Assembly: GCF_947498825.1 (NCBI RefSeq)
Contig: NZ_CANMLV010000033.1
Span: forward strand, 1 to 32,425
From: an uncultured Cedecea sp.
Lineage (GTDB): Bacteria > Pseudomonadota > Gammaproteobacteria > Enterobacterales > Enterobacteriaceae
Reading direction: 5' to 3'
DNA length: 32,425 bases
Of the stretch, positions 24,269 through 31,348 are shown piece by piece (positions within the stretch are counted from its first letter, which is position 1; the number at the start of each line of letters is the position of its first letter). The notes below the pieces were generated by a model. It was not told the DNA's origin and did not search any database. It saw only the letters and a list, made by a program, of their open reading frames with translations. Made by a program: the position numbers and the translations under genes.

Positions 24269-25315
24269 TTACTGGAATTCTGCAACTATGGTGGCTGATG
24301 CCGAAAAATCGCCTTCAAGAACGTCTGTTCCTGTCTGGGCAATCGGAGCAGCAATCAAATTCCATGTTCCCTGGTTGTTTGCAAAACCCGATACGTTATA
24401 AAACCTGTTTGCCGCAACCAAATTTCCGCCAGTGTCCTTAAGCACAATCCCGAGATTCGAGCGGTCAACGGCACCTTGAGTGGCCAGATAATCGTGATTA
24501 AAACTGGCTGTATCAGGCGCCTGAACCCCTAAGCGAATATTCAGGTTACCTGTCGCAAAACTGCCCCCTTCACACTGCACCTTAATAGGCACATTCTGAG
24601 AATGACGGTTGCCATCAAGCGCTGCACCAGAGCTGGGAATAGTGCCAAAATCAACGTTAATCGGGGTCCCGGCGTTAACAACGCATCTGTCCGGAACGGT
24701 AATAACGCCAGAGTTAATACGAATAATGGCCATGGGGTTCGGCCCCATTGCAGTGGTAGTATTACCAATACGCCCATAAAGCTGAGCAACTTCACTACCG
24801 CGTAGGTTCACACCGTTGATAATTGGCTTGGTGATCATAAACGTCACTTTGCCTCTGCTACCCGAATCAAAGTTATTGAATTGAGTCGTAGGTGGTTGAC
24901 ATGGGTTCCCGTTAGTGCCGTTAGAGATGTTGGTAAATGGAACAGGTAAATACTGGTTACCGACAATAAAAATTTCAACTCTTACATCCATATAATCGTT
25001 GAGCTTTAAATAACCCGCCGTCTGCCCTGCCTGGAGCAATGAAGCCGTTGCGGTATAATAAATCGACTGTCTGGTCATACTCGTCAGACAAGTTGCTATA
25101 CCTGAGTATTGAGCGCCCAAATTATAATCATAAGGAATCGTCGCCCCAGCCGTATTATTGGTAACGTTCTGAGTCATCAGATCAATATCATAGATTTTAG
25201 GGCCACCAATGGTGTTAATTTCCCCATCAACTACGGCACTCACTTGCAACGGCAATAAAATACTGCAGAGTAAAAGCGCGGCGCGAAATTTACGTCCTGT
25301 AATCATTGACGACAT
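24269..25315 (-). CDS. Two-domain fimbrial tip adhesin
   Basis: A 348-residue fimbrial protein about twice pilin size. After a signal peptide (to about residue 28, VSA) comes a roughly 180-residue lectin-like domain with two cysteine positions (CLTSM, NPCQPP), then a pilin domain from about 205 with CVVNAG, INVDFGTIP and VQCEGG and a terminal IVAEFQ strand. This is the plan of FimH/PapG/MrpH-type tip adhesins, but the receptor domain does not resemble one I can name, so the ligand is unknown. The start overlaps the stop of the preceding pilin gene by one base (TAATG), suggesting translational coupling. Confidence 0.85.
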   Translation of the reverse strand: MSSMITGRKFRAALLLCSILLPLQVSAVVDGEINTIGGPKIYDIDLMTQNVTNNTAGATIPYDYNLGAQYSGIATCLTSMTRQSIYYTATASLLQAGQTAGYLKLNDYMDVRVEIFIVGNQYLPVPFTNISNGTNGNPCQPPTTQFNNFDSGSRGKVTFMITKPIINGVNLRGSEVAQLYGRIGNTTTAMGPNPMAIIRINSGVITVPDRCVVNAGTPINVDFGTIPSSGAALDGNRHSQNVPIKVQCEGGSFATGNLNIRLGVQAPDTASFNHDYLATQGAVDRSNLGIVLKDTGGNLVAANRFYNVSGFANNQGTWNLIAAPIAQTGTDVLEGDFSASATIVAEFQ

Positions 25316-25944
25316 TACTGATACTCCATTTTCAGACGCAGTGTTCCACTAAAATTACCTGCGCTAACGTTTCGACCGGTAGACTCCAGTACTGCCAAAA
25401 AAGTCTGACTGCTGTCGCCGGATTTAACCACAAAGGGGGCATGAGTCTGGTTAATATCCAGAGGGCGTTGCTTAGCATCCAACAGACGTATCGCGGCGCC
25501 TGAGCTGCCACCCGTCATACGCAATAACTGACTATTATGTTCGTCCGACTCACCGAGCAATGTCATCTGTACTGCCTGCTCACCCGTGGTATAAAGATTT
25601 TTGTTGTTTCCTGTCGTTCTTGCGGCAAGACTGCTGCGTGACTGCGACGCGCCTTTCAAACAATCTCTGAGTTCGATACGAATCACTGCGGGTTTGCTGC
25701 GGTCACCTGACCGATGGAAACCACGTGCGCTGATCTCCCCTAAGTCCACGGTTTGCAGGCGACTTTCCGGAGCAAGCACACAGGGTGAAGCATAAACCGA
25801 ACCAGTGAACATCACGTTACCGCTATCTTCTCCCTGATAATCCCGGTTATAATGCTGCGGCTGTAGCGGAACGTTGCTGTCAGACAGCACTGGCATGCTC
25901 ATTCCGATAACGATCAGTGCTAATAGCGACATACGTGTTTTCAT
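25315..25944 (-). CDS. Minor fimbrial subunit, long N-terminus
   Basis: A 209-residue pilin-family protein. The signal peptide spans about 1-21 (ending VLS), followed by an unusually long N-terminal segment of some 25 residues, which may include the donor strand. Cys55 and Cys95 form the expected disulfide, VDLGEISARGF at about 66-76 matches the family, and LRLKMEYQ ends the protein. It lies 18 nt after the chaperone and overlaps the adhesin by one base, so it is likely the adaptor between tip adhesin and shaft (PapF/FimG-like role). Confidence 0.83.
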   Translation of the reverse strand: MKTRMSLLALIVIGMSMPVLSDSNVPLQPQHYNRDYQGEDSGNVMFTGSVYASPCVLAPESRLQTVDLGEISARGFHRSGDRSKPAVIRIELRDCLKGASQSRSSLAARTTGNNKNLYTTGEQAVQMTLLGESDEHNSQLLRMTGGSSGAAIRLLDAKQRPLDINQTHAPFVVKSGDSSQTFLAVLESTGRNVSAGNFSGTLRLKMEYQ

Positions 25945-25962
25945 CGTCAGTTTTCCCTCTCG

Positions 25963-26709
25963 TTACCCTTGCTGCGCTGGCGGTAAAGCTTTACAGATAT
26001 TACCTTCACAATGGTATTTCAGTTCCGGATGACCGCCATAGTCATTGACATACATCATCGAAAAATCTTTTACATTAGCGTTGGTTATCTTAAATTCGAG
26101 ATTAGACTTCGGCGCAATCATAATGCCCGGGAAATCCGTTATTTTTTTGCCGCCTGAATCTGTTAATCCAATCACAGTGATGTAATAAGGTGTTGGGTTT
26201 TGAGCACTGACTTTATTGCCGGTTTTATTAAACACAACCTGATCCTGCCAAACCTCACTTTTAGTTTTAGGAATGATAGGTGTCGGGCGATAGAACAGTT
26301 TAATCCGCGACTGCATCGCTAACTGCAATACGTTCGCTTTATCCGGTTTAGGCGGAATTTCACGTACGTTTAAATAAAACAGAGTTTCACGATCCTGAGG
26401 CAATTGGTTAATACCATCCGTTTTTGTGACGCGTGCGACCCCTTTCTGCCCGCCGTTAATGCGTTGCAGAGGGGGTAAGACCACCAACGGAGAGGCAATT
26501 TTAGTGCCTTTACTGTCTTCAACCCATGATTGCGCCAGGAAAGGAATATCCGGACTGGTATTCGTTAAATTCGCACTCGACGAGATATCTTTACCGGTAA
26601 TAATTAGTCGGGTGCGATCCAGCGAAACACCAGCCTGAGCGACACTACTCACGGCGGTCAGCATCAGAATGCCCATCCAGTAGTGTTTATTATTTGTTAT
26701 GTTCATCAT
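25963..26709 (-). CDS. Periplasmic fimbrial chaperone (PapD-like)
   Basis: A 248-residue chaperone with signal peptide to about residue 27 (VAQA) and two immunoglobulin-like domains. GVSLDRTRLIITG at the mature start, LPPLQRINGGQKGVARV in the middle and ETLFYLNVREIPPKP (F1 strand and following loop) are the family landmarks; QSRIKLFYRP carries the subunit-anchoring Lys. It caps pilin subunits in the periplasm by donor-strand complementation and delivers them to the usher. I start it at ATG 26709 (MMNITNN) because the longer frame overlaps the usher gene and adds 21 unlike residues. It follows the usher by 22 nt. Confidence 0.93.
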   Translation of the reverse strand: MMNITNNKHYWMGILMLTAVSSVAQAGVSLDRTRLIITGKDISSSANLTNTSPDIPFLAQSWVEDSKGTKIASPLVVLPPLQRINGGQKGVARVTKTDGINQLPQDRETLFYLNVREIPPKPDKANVLQLAMQSRIKLFYRPTPIIPKTKSEVWQDQVVFNKTGNKVSAQNPTPYYITVIGLTDSGGKKITDFPGIMIAPKSNLEFKITNANVKDFSMMYVNDYGGHPELKYHCEGNICKALPPAQQG

Positions 26710-26731
26710 TGACCCTTTCTCACAATCACTG

Positions 26732-29212
26732 TTATTTACACGGCAAAAGCACTGCTGCTGAATTACTGTCAATCGTCTGAGGAATGGTTATCTGGCACTG
26801 TGTTTTTCCTCCCCAGATGACATCAAGCGTCTCAAGTGGGTTAATACCTGCCAGCCATGCCTGCCCGCCTTCCATGACCATTGCCACATTCACACCATCT
26901 TTATTGTTAACCTCAGCCCCAAATGGTGGATACGTCCCGTCAGCCAGACGAAGGATCCCCATCATTTTCTGACCTTGTGCCATACCGAAAACCTGGTAAC
27001 CGATAGCACCCTCAGTCAGGGTCGAAGTACTGATAGCTTTTGCTGGCTCAATCGTTTCTGGCATAGAATCAACATCAACTCGGGTGTCAAAGCTGTTGTA
27101 GCTCACAATGTCCGGAATAACGGCAATACCAAAACTATTGGTGGTTGATTTACCTCTGTTAAGCGGAACACCTTCGACACCATTAGTATTGACCATCACT
27201 CGCGCAGTATTGAGCGTTGCGCTACTGTTATGAATAGCGGCTCCGTGTCGGGTCGCAGTTACGCCACCACGCAGAGTACTGCCCACGGAAAAATAGCGAT
27301 TCTGTTGATAGCTGGCATTACTGTTGATCTCTGCATACTGGGCACGATGCTGATAATAGCCATCGATATTGCCGTAACCACTTTCGCTAAGACCCGCACG
27401 CATCCGCCACAAGTTGTTGTAGTCACTGCTATCCGAGTAAGAGAGCATCGGGCTGCTTCTGCCGTTATTCGCCTGCATATCCAGCCCCGCCCATTTATTA
27501 TCGCCAATCGGTACTGAGAGCGATAACGCAATGGAGTCGTCTCTGCGTCCCTCATAGTAGGTACGATAAGCGGAAATATTAGTCGTAACCCCGCGAATAT
27601 CTCCGATATTAAATGAACGCCCCAAAGAAGCACCGTAGCGGTTCTGAGTCCCACGATTCCAGTAATTCTGGTGGGTATAGGTAAGGAATAGCGTTGTTGC
27701 TTTATTCGGGTCATCAGCCCAGAACGTTTTATTCCCGGTAATGGTATAAACTTCTTTCTCACGACCCAGATTTTGATATCCCTCATACCGTTCATTCAGA
27801 AATTGCGAGAAAGAACGGAAGTCTTCTTGGGAGAAGCGGTATCCGGCGAAGGTAATAGCACTGTTATATTCGTCAAACGTTTTCGCGTAACTCAGCTTAA
27901 ATGACGTCCCTTTAATGCGGTTATCCTTTGAAGGACGACTGTAGGACTCTGTCACGTCAAGCGAGAGCGCACCAAATAAGTTGAGATCGCGACCAATACC
28001 GATAGCTGCTGCGGTATATTCAGCACCCGCGCTCTGTAAACCACCATACAGCGACCATGCGTTAGTGATACCCCAGGAGAAGTCCCCAGAAATAAATCCT
28101 GGTCCCTGAATTCTATGATTGATTCGGGATGGCGCGCCCATTGCCAAGTTGTAGCGCACGTAACCCGGACGCGTCAGATAAGGAATATTGGCAGTATTGA
28201 CCTGGAAGGTTGTGACAGCACCGCCCTGCTCCTCTACCTCAACGTCCAGCGTACCACGCACCGAACTACTTAGGTTTTCGATATTAAACGGGCCCGCAGG
28301 TACGGTCATTTCATAGATGATACGTCCGTTTTGCTTGACTCTGACCGTCGCGTTACTCTTCGCAATCCCGTGAATTTCTGGCGCGTAACCCTGTAAGTTT
28401 GGCGGCAACTGACGTTCGTCACTGACCAAATTAAGCCCGGTATATCGCACAGTATCGAATACTTGGGAATCCAGATAAATTTCACCCGCGGTCAATTTCG
28501 CCGCCATCATAGGCAGCGGACGATAGGCGAAAATCTGATCCATCGAAAAGTCAAATTGGCTTGTAGAACTATAATAGCTGGTCTGATATTCGCCACGTAA
28601 ACGCCATTCGCCAAGGTTGGCTCCGGCCTGCCCATAGCCACTCAGCGTGGTATAGTCTTTGTGCGAATCAAGCTGTCGGCTATATTGCCCGGTCAGGCTA
28701 TAGTCGAGTAATACACCACCGATCCCATGATCCCAACGTTCAGGGGGCGTCCAGTTTGGATCGTTATACTTCATCCATGCCTGAGGAATGGTAATATCTA
28801 ATACGCCGGCATTGTTGGTTATTGTCGCGCCAGGAATACTCAATACGTTATAGCAGTTCTCATAGGGCTGCTCGACTTTCAATCTGGCTTCGTCTTTTAA
28901 AGCAAGCATTGAAAGAATTTCGCTATTAATACAGGCCTGTGTATGTTTCTGATCTTCAGATGCTACATAAAGAACCTTTTTTTGCCCTATTTGTTGACCG
29001 TTAATTTTAATATCCAGCAGATATTCACCCGCAGGAACAAAGTTATCAGTTGCAAAACGGGTTAAATCGACATTATCGCGATCTACTGCATCCAGAACAT
29101 CAGTATTAAATTCTATTTCCGTTGAGGCTTGAGCTACAGAGGTGCAGCAGAATATAATGATCGGCGCGAGAATTATATTTATTTTATTTTTCTTTTCTGC
29201 TGACATGAACAT
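26732..29212 (-). CDS. Outer-membrane fimbrial usher (PapC-like)
   Basis: An 826-residue usher. After a signal peptide (to about 29, VAQA) it has the N-terminal chaperone-binding domain starting IEFNTDVLD, a 24-strand barrel with a plug (GPFNIENLSSSVRGTLDVEV region), and two C-terminal domains that end SAAVLLPCK, where the last cysteine pairs with one in GKTQC. The size is normal. It assembles the pilus across the outer membrane. Gene order (pilins, usher, chaperone, minor pilins, adhesin) follows the Pap/Mrp pattern rather than the Fim order, in which the chaperone precedes the usher. Confidence 0.95.
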   Translation of the reverse strand: MFMSAEKKNKINIILAPIIIFCCTSVAQASTEIEFNTDVLDAVDRDNVDLTRFATDNFVPAGEYLLDIKINGQQIGQKKVLYVASEDQKHTQACINSEILSMLALKDEARLKVEQPYENCYNVLSIPGATITNNAGVLDITIPQAWMKYNDPNWTPPERWDHGIGGVLLDYSLTGQYSRQLDSHKDYTTLSGYGQAGANLGEWRLRGEYQTSYYSSTSQFDFSMDQIFAYRPLPMMAAKLTAGEIYLDSQVFDTVRYTGLNLVSDERQLPPNLQGYAPEIHGIAKSNATVRVKQNGRIIYEMTVPAGPFNIENLSSSVRGTLDVEVEEQGGAVTTFQVNTANIPYLTRPGYVRYNLAMGAPSRINHRIQGPGFISGDFSWGITNAWSLYGGLQSAGAEYTAAAIGIGRDLNLFGALSLDVTESYSRPSKDNRIKGTSFKLSYAKTFDEYNSAITFAGYRFSQEDFRSFSQFLNERYEGYQNLGREKEVYTITGNKTFWADDPNKATTLFLTYTHQNYWNRGTQNRYGASLGRSFNIGDIRGVTTNISAYRTYYEGRRDDSIALSLSVPIGDNKWAGLDMQANNGRSSPMLSYSDSSDYNNLWRMRAGLSESGYGNIDGYYQHRAQYAEINSNASYQQNRYFSVGSTLRGGVTATRHGAAIHNSSATLNTARVMVNTNGVEGVPLNRGKSTTNSFGIAVIPDIVSYNSFDTRVDVDSMPETIEPAKAISTSTLTEGAIGYQVFGMAQGQKMMGILRLADGTYPPFGAEVNNKDGVNVAMVMEGGQAWLAGINPLETLDVIWGGKTQCQITIPQTIDSNSAAVLLPCK

Positions 29213-29272
29213 TCATCCCAAATTATTCACTTAACTACTGGCGCGACAAGTAAAACAGGCATTCTGCTTGTT

Positions 29273-29827
29273 TCAGTTATAATCCATGAAAAAGCTTGTC
29301 ACGGCGTAAAAATCCCCGGCTTGAATATATTTCTGAACAGGAACCAGCATAGCTGTAAATTTTAGTGCGTTGTTCTCATCACTAAATAGATATCCAGAAG
29401 AAGGCTTACCAAAAGTTAACGCCTCTCCATTATGATCACTAATTCTTACTCCAAACCCTTTACCCTCACCTGAAGGCATTAATACTGTCGGGTCCTCGGC
29501 GTAGACATTACCGTTAAAAGTAATTGTGGCATAAGCAACGGCAGTTGACTGATTTTGGCTTCCGAAAGACTGACAGCCGATTAAATTCACCACAAAAGGG
29601 CGTATCAGTTTGTCTTCCTGAACCATATTAATATCACGGGCGGATACTTGACCGAATTCTATCCATAATTCTCTTGATGCGGGATCAATATCGCATGCAG
29701 CAGCAACCAGTTCCCCTGAAAGGGCAAGTTGTCCGGGAGTAATATTACTACTTGAAGCATGTCCGGAAAAAAACAATACGGATATGAATAATGCCAGTAG
29801 ATTCTGTTTATCTCTGTCCTTAACCAT
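29273..29827 (-). CDS. Second fimbrial subunit, possibly the base anchor
   Basis: A 184-residue pilin-family protein. The signal peptide ends near GHAS at 22-25; Cys45 and Cys84 form the expected pair; IEFGQVSARDI at about 56-66 and a terminal FFMDYN are conserved. Its place directly after the major pilin and before the usher is that of PapH/MrpB, which anchor and end the pilus. That role is inferred from position, not from a diagnostic residue. It is 84 bp after the major pilin gene and 60 bp before the usher. Confidence 0.83.
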   Translation of the reverse strand: MVKDRDKQNLLALFISVLFFSGHASSSNITPGQLALSGELVAAACDIDPASRELWIEFGQVSARDINMVQEDKLIRPFVVNLIGCQSFGSQNQSTAVAYATITFNGNVYAEDPTVLMPSGEGKGFGVRISDHNGEALTFGKPSSGYLFSDENNALKFTAMLVPVQKYIQAGDFYAVTSFFMDYN

Positions 29828-29911
29828 ACTCAGAATTCCATTTAATCTGGTACATACTTAACTATTACACGGGGAGAAACTCCCTCCCCGTGCACGATAA
29901 CTCAAAATCTA

Positions 29912-30451
29912 TTACTGATAATCGATTTTGAAATTGATCGTTGACTGGAATGCACCAGCAGTTACAGCAGGAGTTGTACCAGCTGCTGCTGCTTCGGCTT
30001 TCAGGAATGCTACAAATGGAATGCTAGAAGTGCCGTCAACCAGAGTAACTGGAGTCGTTGCTGCACCCCAAACTACGTTGTTGCTAGCGCTGTCTTTCAG
30101 ACCGATACCAGCACCAGTCGCAGTACCAGAGGTAAATGCAGCCAGAGAAGCATCCTGGGTGTTAACAGAAGTTGGGGTGTAAGTTACAACAGCGGTCTGC
30201 GCAACAGTGGTGTCACAGTATTGCAGTTCGATGTTTTTAGTTTCAGTTGCCTGGCCGCCACCTTCCAGCAGAGCGACAGGAACCTGACCAAAATCAACAG
30301 TTACTGGGCTGGATGATGGTGATAAACCACAAGCGGTGTTTACCAGCTCACCAGAAAGCTCAATCTGTCCATTAGTTGAGTCAGCCAGAGCAGACATAGA
30401 ACCGATAGCAGCTGTCAATGCTACAGCCATAGCAACTTTATTCAGTTTCAT
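29912..30451 (-). CDS. Major fimbrial subunit
   Basis: A 179-residue pilin. The signal peptide ends ALA at 21-23, with mature DSTNGQIELSGELVNTACG; the mature N-terminus supplies the donor strand. Cys41 and Cys79 form the disulfide, VDFGQVP is at about 52-58, and the protein ends NFKIDYQ with the usual penultimate tyrosine. It is small, Ala/Thr/Ser-rich and codon-biased in the way expected of a strongly expressed shaft subunit, and it is the first gene of the operon. AGGA lies 8 bases before the ATG. A hairpin-forming repeat lies just upstream. Confidence 0.93.
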   Translation of the reverse strand: MKLNKVAMAVALTAAIGSMSALADSTNGQIELSGELVNTACGLSPSSSPVTVDFGQVPVALLEGGGQATETKNIELQYCDTTVAQTAVVTYTPTSVNTQDASLAAFTSGTATGAGIGLKDSASNNVVWGAATTPVTLVDGTSSIPFVAFLKAEAAAAGTTPAVTAGAFQSTINFKIDYQ

Positions 30452-30484
30452 ACTAAATTCCTGTGTTGGTTTTTTTATCCTAAA

Positions 30485-30536
30485 GGGTAATAAGCTATAA
30501 AATTATTGTGATTATCCTTGCAATAATTTTTAGCCC
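30485..30536 (-). promoter_or_regulatory. Long hairpin in the major-pilin leader
   Basis: AAAATTATTG at 30499-30508 and CAATAATTTT at 30521-30530 are a perfect 10-bp inverted repeat with a 12-base loop, extended by GCTA/TAGC across a one-base bulge and by GGG/CCC further out. It lies 34-85 bp before the pilin ATG. In RNA it would be a stable leader hairpin; in DNA it could be an operator. No T-run follows, so it is not a plain terminator. Confidence 0.55.
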
Positions 30537-30687
30537 TACATGTCACCGAAAGTCCTTTTCAATAATTAAAGTCATTAAAAATTAATAATTTAATTAGCTC
30601 CAGTTCCCCTGGTCGACAAAAATATTACCAAATAAAAATTCGAGTAAACAGGAATACATTTCAAATAAAACCAATAAGAGATTTAAC

Positions 30688-30726
30688 CTCGCAGGAAAAA
30701 TAAAACCAGGAAATTAACTCGCAGGA
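30688..30726. promoter_or_regulatory. Direct repeat CTCGCAGGA, 30-bp period
   Basis: CTCGCAGGA occurs at 30688-30696 and again at 30718-30726, both preceded by a TTAA-containing stretch. The 30-bp period is close to three helical turns, so two protein dimers or domains could bind on the same face. It lies 237-275 bp upstream of the major-pilin start. Confidence 0.4.
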
Positions 30727-30898
30727 TGTGTAGATATATCCTAAAAACAAATCACAGAAAGAAATTAATAGCGCAACAACTACAGAACCTTCTCGTAAAA
30801 TAATTGTTAACTACGCTTTAAAAAACTAACAAACCTCTTAATGTCGCTCTAAAAGAGAAAGCCAAAAAAAGGCAATAACTCCTTGCGGTTATATTTTA

Positions 30899-30912
30899 TT
30901 GACACAGATCAA
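30899..30912. promoter_or_regulatory. FNR-like box
   Basis: TTGACACAGATCAA matches the FNR consensus TTGAT-N4-ATCAA in nine of ten positions, and flanking A and T extend the symmetry. It is about 450 bp upstream of the major-pilin start, far for direct activation unless the promoter is distal. CRP binding is less likely because the TGTGA half-sites are absent. Confidence 0.45.
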
Positions 30913-30980
30913 TATTTGGCAAGCTAATAAGTGAAATATTTGTAAAATAAATCCCAATTATTTAACACAGGAGGAATATT

Positions 30981-31112
30981 ACGCTGATAACGGTAAGCAA
31001 CACGCTAAATCCGTTGAGTTTGCATTCCTGGCCCCCTTTTAACGTAGAAGGAAAAACAAAAAAATCAAGAAACGTTCGTCCGAAAGCAAATGGTCAAAAG
31101 CAGTCAACCTGA
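30981..31112 (+). CDS. Possible small ORF with non-ATG start
   Basis: AGGAGG at 30969-30974 is the strongest plus-strand Shine-Dalgarno in this region. Seven to ten bases downstream a frame with ACG 30981 or CTG 30984 as the first codon runs to TGA 31110-31112, giving about 43 basic residues (many Lys, Asn, Ser). No ATG, GTG or TTG is suitably placed. It may be a remnant whose start was lost, a rarely used non-canonical start, or coincidence. I do not recognise the product. Confidence 0.15.
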   Translation, partial: TLITVSNTLNPLSLHSWPPFNVEGKTKKSRNVRPKANGQKQST

Positions 31113-31348
31113 GACAGCATCACATGCGCAAGAGTTTGTTCCAGCAAAATACTTACAAGGGTTTGAACAGCGATACCGATCATGTCGAGCGACAAGCTAT
31201 ATAAAGGGAGGGGAAGAAAATAAATAAAGGGATTGTCGACAACATCTCGCTGCCACCTGCTGTTACAAGCCTCCCACTCCCCCTGCAATATGCTGAGTGA
31301 GTGGGGGGCAATAACCTCTCTATTATTGTCGCAGCTTATCTCCGGGCG

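Larger units (their letters stand above)
30452..31348. other. Regulatory region upstream of the fimbrial operon
   Basis: About 0.9 kb of AT-rich DNA between the major pilin and the TRAP permease, both on the minus strand. It holds a long hairpin (30485-30536), a 9-bp direct repeat (30688-30726), an FNR-like box (30899-30912), a strong Shine-Dalgarno without an ATG (30969-30974) and a GC-rich dyad near 31278-31306. No flanking inverted repeats that would make an invertible promoter were recognised. Confidence 0.55.

Noticed and set aside
30452-30900. Invertible (fimS-like) promoter upstream of the major pilin
   Set aside because: No pair of matching inverted repeats about 300 bp apart was seen, and no FimB/FimE-type recombinase gene is in the window; the 30499-30530 repeat is a local hairpin only.
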